A stretch of 64,000 bases of DNA from Pseudopyrenochaeta lycopersici (taxonomy: Eukaryota; Ascomycota; Dothideomycetes; Pleosporales; Pseudopyrenochaetaceae). Of the stretch, positions 30,808 to 41,829 are shown piece after piece. The notes beneath the pieces are model-generated. The model did no database searches, had not been told where the DNA came from, and was given only the letters and a program-made list of their open reading frames with translations. Position numbers and translations under genes: made by a program. Within the stretch, counting starts at the first letter, position 1, and each line of letters opens with the position of its first letter. The stretch spans positions 21,696 to 85,695 of the forward strand of contig NHZP01000092.1 in NCBI GenBank assembly GCA_003313425.1, in the 5' to 3' direction.

Positions 30808-32374
30808 CCTTTCACTAGAAAGTTGTCAAGTGGTCAGGAGCCTTGCGCTCCTTACCCTTGCCACTTTACATTGTAAGCTTTGCCTACGACTGGAGGGAGA
30901 AGCGGACGCGTCAAACTACTTGTAGTTTGGGGGCATAAGCACTAGTAAGCCCGCTAGCGCACGGACGTAGCGCGAGATCATCTGATCGTAGTGGGCACGT
31001 GGGAGACACTCTTGGCCCCACCACCCTCTCAATCAGTACTGTGATTGGTCTATGGATATAACTACATGGAATGACGTTTCTTGGTATTGCCAAGGGTCTG
31101 GGAGAGACAGACTGATATATATAAGAGAGGGGAGCGCCCTCCTCCTCTCCTCCTGCTTTTTGTCTTCTTTATCGCACGGGTAGTGTGTCTGTGTGTACAG
31201 GTTTCACGGAGTGTTTGAACGATGTGGGAATACATAGAGAAGTTCCCTGCGACTCTATCGGAGGACGGAGTACATTTCTCTGATAAGAGTATCGAGTGTA
31301 AAGAGGATACGTTGGGAAACTGCGGAACGTGGTGCAGTAATGCGTTGAAGCTGGATAGCGAGGAAGTGGAACGGTTGAGGGCCAATTTGCACGGTGAGTG
31401 CTACCTTGTCCAAAGGAGGTTGAGGGATCTCGAAGTAACTAACTTGGTCTTGTTCTCTGGGACAGAGTTTGTGAAGCAAGGAACGTCAGTCTGGTGCGAG
31501 GCGGAGCCTTCTGGTACTGTCAAGTGGAACCTTGTAGAGGATGATAAATTGACCGTGGACGGTTTATCCGACGGAGAGGAGGAAGAGTATGCCCAGCGTT
31601 ATGGGCAATTTGGAGTTGTTAGTAAGGGCCGACCCTGTACGAAGGGGTCGCACCTTGTCATCACGTATGCAGGCCACCGGTGTGGATCGACTGTGAAAGA
31701 GATGAGGGAGACTGGTACGTATGTGCCGTTGACGGAGGCAGCGTTTGGTTATCTGGTACTGCATGTGCTACCATGTCTCTATGGAGGAGGCACCGGTTCC
31801 AGGTTTACTGAACTAGTGGCACTGTTGGAGGGGTTCCGTGCCGTAGATGCAAGATGTGAATGTGTCTTGAGACCCGTACGTCCTTTGTGTTATCAGCCGG
31901 CGCTGGGGAGTAAGGCGCGTTATGTGGTAGAGTTTTAGATGCAAGGCATTGTTTGTGTGTAGGACAATTATTTTGCACGAAGTGTGTATGTTGCATACTG
32001 TACGTTTGGCTATATACGTGAAGCGAGTATAGGTTGTTGATAAGAATTAGCAATAAATGTATGGTTATCTCTCGTGTTTTTAGAGAGGGGACTAGGAATT
32101 ATTGTATAAGGGAGAGTTTTTCCTGTAAAGTGGCAGTATTTTACTGTGGTAGGAGTACAGAATCAGTGTATCGAGTTGTGGAACAACTGAAACCCAAAAA
32201 AATGGTAAGTCAAAAAAAGAATCCCAAGTTTTTTTGGCTAAGTCTAATTATGTGTGGCTGGAGGCCATGCTGAGTCACCTGGGGGTGTGGCTCGGGAGAG
32301 CGCAGACATGGGTTGCTGTGGCGCAGATTGTGCGCACAGGCCTCTCCGACAACTTTCTTGTGCTATATATGATT
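30808..32374 (+). mobile_element. Segment 20 (1,567 bp), copy of segment 13
   Basis: Offset 11,054 bp; same length and ORFs. TATATATAA 31116-31124, gene 31222-31938, noncoding tail 31939-32374. Confidence 0.87.
31222..31938 (+). CDS. Divergent family member, copy of the segment 13 gene
   Basis: Exons 31222-31393 and 31466-31938 (intron 31394-31465, in frame and open). Translation is the same as in segment 13, so both 214-aa and 238-aa forms are possible. Confidence 0.75.
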   Translation: MWEYIEKFPATLSEDGVHFSDKSIECKEDTLGNCGTWCSNALKLDSEEVERLRANLHGECYLVQRRLRDLEVTNLVLFSGTEFVKQGTSVWCEAEPSGTVKWNLVEDDKLTVDGLSDGEEEEYAQRYGQFGVVSKGRPCTKGSHLVITYAGHRCGSTVKEMRETGTYVPLTEAAFGYLVLHVLPCLYGGGTGSRFTELVALLEGFRAVDARCECVLRPVRPLCYQPALGSKARYVVEF

Positions 32375-33952
32375 CCTTTCACTAGAAAGTTGAGCAAGTG
32401 GTCGGCAGCCTTGCGCTGCCAGCCCTTGCAACTTTACAATTAAGCAGGGCCGACGAGTGGAACGAGTAGCGAAGCGTTAAACTAGAATTAGTTTAGGGGC
32501 GCTGCACTTAGTAAGCAACGCAACGCACGGACGTAGCGTGAGATCATCTGATCTGTGGGTTGCCCACTCTTTTTCAATCAATCATTTGATTGGTCTATGG
32601 CGATAGACACGGGGTATCGGCACCCCGGTGCTTACTAGGGACTAGGTTCTCTTGGCGGTGCCATGGATAGAGGTATATAATAACCACAGGGGAGCTGTGT
32701 GCACGGAGTGTTCTACTTTGTGTAGTTTCATCTTTTCTACACTGCGATGGCATCGCACACTGGGCAAGAGGCTGAGGCGGGTTTCGCTGGCACCCGTGTT
32801 CTCCCATCGACGATAGATGGGTTGCAGGAAGGAAGCGCTTCCGCATTGTCCGTAGGGACACAAGCAGAGTTTAACGTAGTGAGGGATCACGTGCCTGGTA
32901 AGTGTCTCTTTATCTCGTTAGAGAGGTAAGTAGTTAGTAGGGGAGCCTATCTGACATGCGTACAGTGTTCATGGGACGCGGTATTTCTCTCACGTTTAGT
33001 GTGGAGTTGTCGGGGAGACAATCATGTTGGATTACCAAAGAGAGTGGGCAGCCCCCTCGGCAGTGTGTGGAGCAACGACACAGAGCATGTCTGAAGTTCC
33101 ATGAAGATCTCTGTTACGAGGGGGGCACCCGGCAGTCGCTCCTGGTCCTCAAGGTAGATGCACTCCAGGATGGGGTGGAGCGGAGCCAGGTTGTGTTTGC
33201 GGAGCTCTCAGTAGAGACATTCGATGTGCTTACACGGCGCATTCTACCTCTTATCACAACGTCAGAAGGCCAGAGGGCGGAGGCTTCTGTTGTTGACGAA
33301 GTGTTTTACGCGTTAGACGAAGGGGTTTTTAATACGCGGGTGGACTGCGCGTGTTTACTATATAAGAGGTGTGAGCCTTGCGCGTCGGTACGTTCCCAGT
33401 CACGGAGGTTTATTCGTTTAGCTCGATTTTACGGCGTATGGCAGCGGTCAAAGCTTTATTGGTTTATTGGGTTCAGCGATGCGGTAGGGACTATACAGCC
33501 GGAAGGCGAGGACTGGTTAACCTGCCGGCGTTCCTGCTGAGCTGGTTGTAGTAGGTTTTTCTACTCTTTATTAATGTATATGGGGTATACTAAGGTAGTA
33601 GTAGTAGTTGTCTACGATACGATTACGATGCGTTACATTTTGCGTATCAGCTTAGTTTAGTTTAGTACGTTATTATAACAGTACGTTGATACACTCAATT
33701 TTATCTTTATTTCGGTAGTTACTGATTTTGTAATGGTAAAGTCGTTATGACAATGAGAAGTCGTTGTGGGGCGGAGCTCCGTCATGAAGGGTGGCTACGC
33801 TTACGATGGAACATGGAATTTTCCAAAAAAAAAATGGCTAAGTCCAATTTTGTTGTGGCTGGAGGGCCATGCAGAGTCACCTGGGGGTGTGGCGCGGAGA
33901 GCGCACAGGCCAGAACTCAACTTTTCTAGTGTGGCGCAGCCTATATATGATT
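32375..33952 (+). mobile_element. Segment 21 (1,578 bp)
   Basis: Module 32375-32565 with the AAGTTG/CAACTT closing pair and third domain GCAACGC/GGGTTGC. TATATAA 32674-32680, gene 32747-33540, noncoding tail 33541-33952 that shares the CTACGATTACGATGCG region with segment 36. Confidence 0.85.
32747..33540 (+). CDS. WWxTKESG-family protein, first Trp replaced
   Basis: Exons 32747-32897 and 32966-33540 (68-bp phase-1 intron, donor GTAAGT, branch ATCTGAC, acceptor CGTACAG); 241 aa. Start ATGGCATCG lies in GCGA-N5-TCGC. The motif reads CWITKESG, with Cys for the first Trp, a change shared only with segment 28; both also start exon 2 with VFM(G/E)RGISLTF, so they form a pair. Cluster C-A-C-x5-C-x2-C, then GFSDAVG and DWLTC with a Cys at the very end. 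Confidence 0.8.
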
Positions 33953-35527
33953 CCTTTCACTAGAAAGTTGAGCAAGTGGTCGGCAGCCTCGTGCTGCCAG
34001 CCCTTGCAACTTTACTCTAAGCTTTGCCTATGAGTGGAACGAATAACGAAGTGTTAAACCACTTGGGGTTTAGGGGCAAAGACCCTTGTAAGCAACGCAG
34101 AGCACGGACGGTGCGGGTCACTTGACCCTGCTTTGCCTCTTTTCTTTCAATCAGGCTTCTGATTGGGCTATGAATATAGACACAGGGAGTGGGCATGACA
34201 TGGAATAATAGTCTTGGCATTGCCAAGTAGTGGAACGTGTGACAGAAACATATAAGAGACAGAGATGTCTATATAAGAGGGGGGCGCCCTCCCCTCGTTT
34301 TGTACACGGAGGTGTGTTTTGTTGGCCTTTCTGCGGAGCCCTCTCTAGAAGCACTGGAAGTGTGTGGATTGTTTGAGCGGCCGACGCGCAATCTGTCGGC
34401 GTATGCTGGCAACCTGGACGTAGTACAATTGGACAACTGGACACGCAATCCGTGTTGTCGTCTCTGTGAAGAGATGCGAGCTGGAACAGCGGCCCTGGTT
34501 GAGGGGTCTTGCAAGGCGGGCAGCGTGTTTGATGCCTCAAGAGCAGTGTACGTCCTGCTCTATGCCCAAGTTGCGCTTGGTTTGTGGACGCTATGTAGGG
34601 CGTCTTCCGTCTGGAGGAGGGTGCGGAGCGACGAGCGTGTAAGTGATTGCTTTTATTGCAACACGTAGTGTGGTTGACTCTAGCACAGTGCGCGGCGCGT
34701 GTATGGGCTGTGGTGACTGGCAGTCTTGCCGTCACTTTCATTGGAGTATTAGCAGGTCTTGCGTTTGCTCCCTGGTTGAGTTGGGTGGCATGGTCACCTC
34801 GATGTCAGCCTCCTGTAAAGGGCATGAAGGGCGTTCTTGTGTGGTTACAAGTTGCGGGTGCAGCGCAGAGCGGTGTCTTACTTGCCACGGCCGTGGTATC
34901 CTGGCCATTTGACGGAGTTCGTGGTATGCGTGACGCGTCTGAAGCGTATGTGTCTCTTTTGCACCTATTCCACAGTCTAGCGGTGGCGTGGGTTGCGCGA
35001 AGCTGCTGTTAAATTGTAGCTATATGGGTACCATCGTTCTTACTGTGTACCAGATGCGTGAAGCGAATGCATTGTCTGTTGGCAGTGATGGAATGAAATC
35101 ATGGAAGGAATAATGGAATTTGTTAAGGGAGTAGGGTTACGAGCTGTGTGCAAGAGATAGTTACAGTGTTTATACTATATTGATCTCTTTTTGAAAAAAA
35201 AAAAAAAAAAAAAAAAGAGGGATGAAAATTAACAAGGTATAGTTTTTACATGTTATACATTGAGTTATACGTAATAACTAATAAAGTACATAGTTTTATG
35301 TGGTACAGTAAGAGGGACTCTTTTATCGTGGAACACTAAACAGTTGAAAAATTGTATTACAGAGCTTGGTTGGTAAGGGTGTGGATGCCCTTCGCTCAGG
35401 AAAAAAAAAGCGTAAGTCCATTTTCCTTGTGGCTGGAAGACACACTAAGTCACATGGAGTGTGGCGCATGGAGGGGGCACGGGCCCCGACTCAACTTTCT
35501 AGTGTGGCGAAAAGCCTATATATGATT
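33953..35527 (+). mobile_element. Segment 22 (1,575 bp)
   Basis: Structured module 33953-34145, two TATA-like sites (34249 and TATATAAG 34270-34277), gene 34474-35012. The 35013-35527 tail is noncoding, with a 22-nt A-run near 35195, and ends in the GGCGAAAAGCC origin form. Confidence 0.85.
34474..35012 (+). CDS. Multi-pass membrane protein (spliced)
   Basis: Exons 34474-34638 and 34689-35012 (50-bp phase-0 intron, donor GTAAGT, branch TTGAC, acceptor GCACAG); 162 aa. The reading frame is open upstream to about 34300 without an ATG, so a non-ATG start or an unseen upstream exon could lengthen it. Four hydrophobic spans are visible: AVYVLLYAQVALGLW, VVTGSLAVTFIGVLAGLAF, LVWLQVAGAAQSGVLLATAV and VSLLHLFHSLAVAWVA. 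A small four-span membrane protein could act as a channel or viroporin-like factor, or in virion egress; no family motif is recognised. It has no paralogue in the window. Confidence 0.62.
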
Positions 35528-37093
35528 CCTTTCACTAGAAAGTTGTCAAGTGGTCGGCAGCCTCGTGCTGCCTACCCTTGTCACTTTACAATTAAGCAGG
35601 GCCGGCGAGTGGAACGAGTAGCGAAGCGGTAAACTAGAATTAGTTTAGGGGCATGCACTTAGTAAGCAACGCAGAGCACGGGCGCGTGCTGATCATCTGA
35701 TCACTGCTTGCCCACATTTTCTCAGATCTTTAGTCTGATTGGTCTATGTACATAGAGACATGGAGGGAGCAGCGCTCTGCTATCTAGGGACTAGGTGGTC
35801 TTGGCGAAGATAGCATGGACATCGATATATAAGAGGGGAGCCCCTTCCCCGTTCACGGAGTGTTACTGTTTGTAGGGAATGAACATTCTCTTTTATTATT
35901 TGCTTTTACAATGCGATGGGGTCGCTCCTGGGACAGGGCAGTACTGTAGAGGTTACAGGTGACGGTCATTTACTGTCACTGGACACGCTTCTGCCGGGTC
36001 AGAGGGGCTCCCCCTTCGCTGGGACAGCGGCAAACATTCAAGAGGTGCGGAGGCACATTCCTAGTAGGTATCTACTTCTTTTCTCAGGTTGGGCCCTCCC
36101 CAACTAACATGATGACAGAGTTTGTGGAGGACTCTGTTTCTCTTACCGTTCATGTGGAACTGTCGGGAAAACAATCTTGGTGGCTCACCAAGGAGAGCGG
36201 ATGCCTTCCTAGCGAATGCGTTTCTTGGGACCATACAGAGTGTCTGGAAGACTACAAGGAGTTCTGTGAACGAGGCGGTAGAGCACAGTCGGTCCTTGTG
36301 CTCAAGGTGGATACCCTGGCCAGGGATCAAGTGCGGAGTTCTGTTGTGTTTGCGGAGCTTTCGGTAGAGGCCTTTGATGTGCTTTTGCAGCGCATTTTAC
36401 CTCTTATCGCAACGCCGTCGGGGGAGAGGCTGGATATCGAAGATGTGGAGGCGTTGTTCTATCGACTGCGCTTCGGGTACTATAGTACGCGGGTCGACTG
36501 CGCATGTACCTTCTACACACAGTGTGAGCCTTGTGTGTGTGCACACCGGATTTCATCGAGGTTTGTTCGCTTAGATGGATTTTCCCGTGTATGGGCGTTT
36601 GGAAAGCTTGACTGGTTCGCTGGGATTAGCGATGCGGTAGGAGAAATACAACCATCAGGACAGAACTGGCTTAAATGCTTAGATGATGGTTTTGGTTATC
36701 TTGGAGACCCTTATTTTGTTCAATACGTGTAGCGTAGATAGGTGGATATGCACAGGTACGTTTGTGTAGTATTGGGATTGATATTGGTGTAGTCCGTGTA
36801 TGGCTAATAGTATTGTCTTATAGTACTTTTTGAAATACCTGAGGTTTTTGTTGGACGCAGTATTTTTAGGCATGGAGTGGTGTTTTTGGAACAATCGTTG
36901 CTGTTGGCGTAGGCTGAATTTGGTAAGGGTGTGGACGCCCTGGGATGGAACATTGAAAATTATTTTTCAAAAAATGCGTAAGTCCGATTTTGTTGTGGCT
37001 GGAAGTCACGTTGGGTCACATGGAGTGTGGCGCATGGAGGGGGCACAGGCCCCGACTCAACTTTCTAGTGTGGCGAACCGCCTATATATGATT
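35528..37093 (+). mobile_element. Segment 23 (1,566 bp)
   Basis: Structured module 35528-35720, TATATAA 35826-35832, gene 35916-36732, noncoding tail 36733-37093 ending in the GGCGAACCGCC origin form. Confidence 0.85.
35916..36732 (+). CDS. WWxTKESG-family protein with extended tail
   Basis: Exons 35916-36063 and 36119-36732 (55-bp phase-1 intron, donor GTAGGT, branch CTAAC, acceptor ATGACAG); 253 aa. Start ATGGGGTCG. Exon 2: WWLTKESG, ECVSWDHTEC, cluster C-A-C-x5-C-x2-C, GISDAVG. The family-final NWLSC reads NWLKC and is followed by an extra 15-residue tail (LDDGFGYLGDPYFVQYV) found only here and in segment 33. The two are also alike through most of exon 2 and in the start context. Confidence 0.8.
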
Positions 37094-38680
37094 CCTTTCA
37101 CTAGAAAGTTGTCAAGTGGTCGAGAGCCTTGCGCTCGGGACCACGACGGCTTTACTCTAAGCTTTGCCCGCGACTGGAGGGAGTACCGAAGGGTTAGGCT
37201 CCTTGGAGACTAGGGGCAAAAGCCCTGGTAAGTAACACGAAGCACGGACTGTGCGGGTCACTTGACCTCAGTTTACCCACATTTATTCAATCAGAGTCCT
37301 GATTGGTCTATGAACGTAGACAGCATGGAAGGGGCATGCCTCTGCCTACTAGGGACTAGTGTGTCTTGGCAAAGACAGGGTGGACATCGATATATAACCA
37401 CAACAGCGTCTCTGCTGTTGGCACGGAGTGTGTTTTTATAGAATACTTCTTTTTGATTTAGGGTGGAGCCCGTTTTCTGTAGGGTTTTTTAAAGTTCCAC
37501 CAAGCCGAAGGCTGGGGCTTAGGTTCTGTAGGTTTTTCTCGCGTGGAGCGCATTGATGTTTGGGAAGCTTAGGCTGATCTTTTGTCCTGCAGTACTGCAG
37601 ACTTTTGTCACGAGCCGCGCTTGTAGTAGTAGTCCGGGTTCGGACGCGATGGACTCAGATGCCATGGAATGGGAAGGTACGGATGGTACTGGCAACTCAG
37701 AAGGGGCTGTTAGGGGACCTGTTGCGGGAGATTCCGTGAAGCTCTCGAAACGTAGGAAGCGGGAGCGTCGTGGTCTTCGCACGAAGCCATCTTCGTTAGT
37801 GCACCAGCCGCCTTTTTTTAGAGAGGTTGTGCGGCGGGAGTCCTTTTCTAGAGCGTGGGAGCGCGAGGTTGTGGTGTGCCATTCTTGCACTTCCTTGTGT
37901 ACGCGCGAGTCGTGTCAAGGTGCTCGTGTAGAGGAGCAGTGGGTAGTCAGCTATGTGCAGTTGTATGATCGTTCAGGGGCAACGCGGGTGTTGCCTTCGA
38001 GTGGAGGGCGGCTTTTATGGAAGAGCGACTGTGGCGCGGAGTCGTGGTTTAATGACATGGGGGAGCGTGTTCCCTATTCGCAGTCTGGAGCTGCGTTGTT
38101 CCGTGTGAGAATGAGTGGAGCTATTGAGTAAACCGGAGGATTATGGTTATTGGAAGTAACATATCCGTTACTCTCTTTATTTGTCTGCGTGGAGGCAGTG
38201 ACTGTAAGGGAAATAGAAGGTTAGGTTTGTTGGGCTAGGCAAAGCGTTTCAGTTACTGTCTGCTAATAAGGAGTTGTAGTTTTGTGGTATATGGAAATTT
38301 TGTACGGTGTATTCGGAGAAGCTATTTGGATGAATATGGTAAGTTTTCGTTATTTTTCGATAGGTAGGCATTGAGTTGATAAAGGTGTTGTTTTAACATA
38401 GAAGTAGTATCTAGGATACGACTGTTACGTTAATTTGATTTTTGTAATTGCTATACTTTTGTATGGTTGTGAGGAAAATCGGAGAGTTGTGGTGCGGAGC
38501 TCAGTCGGTAAGGGTGTGGGCGCCCTTGGGATGGAATACCGAAGATTAAACCTCTCGAAAATTGGCCAAGTCCGATTTCCCTGTGGCTGGAGGGCCATGC
38601 AGAGTCACATGGGTGTGGCGCGGATTTCGCGCACAGACCCGGACTCAACTTTTCTAGTGAGGCGCAGCCTATATATGATT
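37094..38680 (+). mobile_element. Segment 24 (1,587 bp)
   Basis: Structured module 37094-37275, TATATAA 37391-37397. A leader of about 150 nt contains GGTGGAGCCC...GGTTCCACC and AAGCC-GAA-GGCT hairpin-forming sequence (37460-37520). Gene 37556-38131, noncoding tail 38132-38680. Segment 34 is a copy. Confidence 0.86.
37556..38131 (+). CDS. Nuclear-type protein with basic cluster and Cys motif
   Basis: 191 aa from ATG 37556; an in-frame ATG at 37649 lies in GCGATGGA context like the start codons of other segments and would give 160 aa. Features: acidic Ser/Gly-rich N-terminus (DSDAMEWEGTDGTG), a strong nuclear-localisation-like run (KLSKRRKRERRGLR), then a cysteine motif C-x2-C-x3-C-x4-C (CHSCTSLCTRESC) that could bind zinc, and a Ser/Gly-rich C-terminus. 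No WWxTKESG marks. A regulatory or DNA-binding role in the nucleus is plausible but not shown. No intron is needed. Confidence 0.65.
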   Translation: MFGKLRLIFCPAVLQTFVTSRACSSSPGSDAMDSDAMEWEGTDGTGNSEGAVRGPVAGDSVKLSKRRKRERRGLRTKPSSLVHQPPFFREVVRRESFSRAWEREVVVCHSCTSLCTRESCQGARVEEQWVVSYVQLYDRSGATRVLPSSGGRLLWKSDCGAESWFNDMGERVPYSQSGAALFRVRMSGAIE

Positions 38681-40255
38681 CCTTTCACTAGAAAGTTGTC
38701 AAGTGGTCACCAGCCTTGCGCTGGTTACCCCTGACACTTTACACGTATGCGTTGCCAACGAGTGGAACGAGTACCGAAGGGTTAGTCTTGAATAAGACTA
38801 GAGGCATAAGCCCCTGTAAGCAAAGCAGAGCACGGACGTCGCGGGTCAGATGACTCTTCTTTGCCACTCTTTTTATCAATCGGGTTTCTGATTGGTCTAT
38901 GAACGTAGACGCAGGGACGGGGCACACTCGTGCTCCCTAGGGACTAGGTTTTCTTGGCGTAGCTTGAGGTAGATACCTATATAAGACTAACAGTGGAGCT
39001 GTTTTCACGAAGTGTTCTACTTTGTGTAGTTTCTTTTCTTCTACGCTGCGATTGTATCGCTTGCACTGATTAAGTGCGTACGGAGATTGTCCCATTTGAT
39101 TCTTGTTTAAGAATGGATCACCGCATCAGCGATAGTAGAGCGGCAGGCGTCGCGGGCCAGGATGGCGGGTCTGGTACTGCTGTAGGGATAACCAGCAATG
39201 GGAAGAGGGCGAAGCTTTGTCGGGACGATCCCACTGGAGGTGTTGTCTCTCTATTGCGGAGCAAGGAAGTCGTAGAGGATTTGTTATCACGTGTTCCGGA
39301 GCCATCGCTGATGTCTAGCCGACCTGGTGGGGGAGGCTCGGTGTCGTATCTTTCAGCAACGGATGCTATCCGCCTTGCTAACAGGGTGTTTGGTTTTGAC
39401 GGATGGGCAAACGAAATTCTCGAAGATGAACGGCTTGGAGAGGAACCGGGGCCGGTGTCTAAGACTAGGCAGTCTACTACGACTACGACTACGACGGTCT
39501 ATTGGCGATCGAAGATAGCAGTCACACTGGCGGAGCACTTAGGAGGGGCGCGCCATGAGGATTGGGGCTATGGGAAGGCCACAGCTGCTAGTAAACTCGT
39601 AGCCATTGAGAACGCAGCGAAGGAGTCTGTGACGGATGGCATAAAGCGAGCGTTGATTTTTTTTGGCGAGGCTACAGGGAACTGTTTTAAGGATCATGCC
39701 TATCTCGCCTGGGCACAGCGTGTTATGCGGAGCGGCGAGTGTGCTAGGAAGAGATTTTCTATGGATGAAGTTGTGCGTTTGGATGACGCAGGCAGTGATC
39801 GATGTCCCGCTGGTGGATCTACCAGTGCATTGGCTTCTCGGGTGGCTGTGCCTGTTACGAGGTCTCCTGTTAAGCAGGAAAAAGAGGTGGAACGGCTTGG
39901 TGGGGACGCTGATATATTTGATTCAGATGATTTTGATTATGATATGGGGGAGTTCAATTAGGTACAATGTAACCATTTTTTGTATTACGTTTACATTGCG
40001 TACAGGTTTGGTGGAACTGTTCATTTGGTAACGAACGTTATTCCATTGTAGTTGTTTATTGCGTGGTGCTTCGTCATGAAGGGTGTGGGCGCCCTTGGGA
40101 TGGAACATCAAATCTTCAAAAAAAAATGCGTAAGTCCATTTTCCCTGTGGCTGACAGTCACGTTGGCTGTGGCTCGGGAGAGCGCACATGGGTTGCTGTG
40201 GCGCAGATTGTGCGCGCACAGGCCACAACTCAACTTTCTTGTGCTATATATGATT
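38681..40255 (+). mobile_element. Segment 25 (1,575 bp), RAD52 segment
   Basis: Structured module 38681-38870, TATATAA 38978-38984. GCGATTGTATCGC at 39048-39060 keeps the start-site palindrome but has no ATG. Gene 39113-39961. The 39962-40255 tail is noncoding, with origin arm TTTCTTGTGC. Confidence 0.88.
39113..39961 (+). CDS. RAD52-like: RAD52-family single-strand annealing protein
   Basis: 282 aa, no intron. Residues about 77-200 match the conserved RAD52 N-terminal annealing domain: SYLSATDAIRLANRVFGFDGWA, a beta-hairpin carrying a poly-Thr loop, HEDWGYG, KLVAIENAAKESVTDGIKRAL, and FGEATGNCFKD. The ~75-residue N-terminus has a basic stretch (GKRAKLCR); the C-terminus ends in an acidic tail (DIFDSDDFDYDMGEFN) rather than the RPA/RAD51-binding part of cellular RAD52. 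RAD52 anneals complementary ssDNA and drives recombination-based telomere maintenance in eukaryotes. Here it could recombine or concatenate segments, convert linear ssDNA ends, or help join them to telomeres. Host capture is likely, but no host introns remain. Confidence 0.93.
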   Translation: MDHRISDSRAAGVAGQDGGSGTAVGITSNGKRAKLCRDDPTGGVVSLLRSKEVVEDLLSRVPEPSLMSSRPGGGGSVSYLSATDAIRLANRVFGFDGWANEILEDERLGEEPGPVSKTRQSTTTTTTTVYWRSKIAVTLAEHLGGARHEDWGYGKATAASKLVAIENAAKESVTDGIKRALIFFGEATGNCFKDHAYLAWAQRVMRSGECARKRFSMDEVVRLDDAGSDRCPAGGSTSALASRVAVPVTRSPVKQEKEVERLGGDADIFDSDDFDYDMGEFN

Positions 40256-40455
40256 CCTTTCACTAGAAAGTTGAGCAAGTGGTCGGCAGCCTTGCGCTGC
40301 CAGCCCTTGCAACTTTATCTTAAGCTCTGCCCGCGAGTGGAACGAGTAGCGAAGCGGTAAACTAGAATTAGTTTAGAGGCAAGAGCCCTGGTAAGCAACA
40401 CGCAGCACGGACCGTGTGAGTCAGATGACCGCAGGGTTGCCCACTCTTTTTCCAA
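40256..40455 (+). promoter_or_regulatory. Three-domain structured 5' module (representative; present in every unit)
   Basis: Domain A: AAGTTG pairs with CAACTT around the hairpin GGCAGC-CTTGC-GCTGCC. Domain B: GCTCTGCC pairs with GGC-AAGAGC and encloses a GAAG mini-stem (AGC-GAA-GCG) and the hairpin AAACTA-GAAT-TAGTTT. Domain C: GCAAC pairs with GTTGC and encloses CACGG/CCGTG and GTCA-GA-TGAC. Most copies are followed by CTCTTTTT. Sequence changes between units are compensated on the partner strand in all three domains. It could be an encapsidation signal, a Rep or capsid binding structure, or a small noncoding RNA ended by the T-run (RNA polymerase III style). It is not a tRNA. Confidence 0.75.
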
Positions 40456-40629
40456 TCAGTACTGTGATTGGTCTATGGAGATAATATCATGGAATGTGCA
40501 CTTAGTTGCTCTCTAGGGACTAGTGTGTCTTGGCAGCGCTCAAGACAGGGACATATATAACAACAGTGTCTCTGTTGGCACGGAGGTGTTGCACTCCCCT
40601 AAGGGACTTTGTGCTCTTTTTGCACTACG

Positions 40630-41414
40630 ATGGAATCGCTACAGGTAGTAGATAGTGTAGGGACTACGGATAATAGTCATTTGCCGTCAGTCGACCAGCT
40701 TCGGCCGGGTCAGAGGGGGGAGCCCTTTCCTGGGACAGTTGCAAACATTGAATACCTGCGGAGTCGCGTGCCTGGTAGGTATCTACTTTGGTTTCTCACG
40801 TTGGGCCCTTCCCAACTAACCTCATCACAGAGTTAGTGGAGGACTCTGTGTCCCTTACCTTCTGTATGGAATTGTCGGGAGAACAATCTTGGTGGCTAAC
40901 CAAGGAGAGCGGACGCCTTCCTACCGAGTGTGTGGAGGAACAGCACACGGGGTGTTTAAACGCTCGTAAGGAATTCTGTGCCTTGGGGGGTACCCTAAAG
41001 GCATTTCTTGTCGTGAAGGTGGAGACGGTGTATCAGAACGAGAGGGATACAATCGTTGCATTTGCGGAGCTCTCCCTAGAGGCGCTGGATGTGGTTGTGC
41101 AGCGCATAGTACCCCTTCTCATCCTGCCAGATGGGCGGATGGTAGAGGCTTATGTTGTGGAGGCATTGTTTGATATACTGTCCCGAGGTGGTTTTTCTAC
41201 GCGGGTGGACTGCGCATGCACGCTGCACAGGATGTGTTCGCCTTGCGCATCGTTAGAGTATGCGCTTGCTCGGTTCGTTTTTTGCGACCAATTTTTGAGT
41301 GTATGGCCGTTTTTCAAGCGAGACTGGTTCACTGGGGTCAGTGATGCGGTAGGCATGATACAACCGTCAGGAGAGGATTGGCTGTCTTGCCTCACCGAGT
41401 ATTCCTCAGAATGA
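40630..41414 (+). CDS. WWxTKESG-family protein
   Basis: Exons 40630-40774 and 40831-41414 (56-bp phase-1 intron, donor GTAGGT, branch CTAAC, acceptor ATCACAG); 242 aa. The start site reads ACGATGGAATCGC. Exon 1 has LRPGQRGEPFPGTVANIEYLRSRVP, very close to segments 9 and 33. Exon 2: WWLTKESG, ECVEEQHTGC, strand FLVVKVE, helix LSLEALDVVVQRIVPLL, cluster C-A-C-x5-C-S-P-C, GVSDAVG, DWLSC and a short LTEYSSE tail. Confidence 0.8.
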
Positions 41415-41829
41415 TATCTTTTTGCCTTCTCTATGGTAAAAGTTTTCTATGGTAATGTCAATCGTATAGATTTTGGATAAAGCGTATGCTTATGTTGTTA
41501 TTCTTAGGGCATTATAGAGTAGTGTAGCTTTTTTTCATACAGTGTAGTCTATTTGTATATCGTAGTAGGTACATATTTTTATATTTAGTTTATTTATCTT
41601 CTTTTAATAGAAGAGAAAGCTAATGTAGGAGTAGCAGGCATAGCAGGCTGGTTAGAAGAACGAAGGGTGTGAACCCTTAAGATGGAACGTCGAACCTTCG
41701 AAAAAAAAATGCGTAAGTCCATTTTCCCTGTGGCTGGAGGGCCATGCAGAGTCACATGGAGATGTGGCACATGGGGGGGCACGGGCCTCCCTGACAACTT
41801 TTCTAGTGTGGCGCAGCCTATATATGATT

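Larger units (their letters stand above)
40256..41829 (+). mobile_element. Segment 26 (1,574 bp)
   Basis: Module 40256-40455 (described separately), TATATAA 40554-40560, gene 40630-41414, noncoding tail 41415-41829. Confidence 0.85.
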
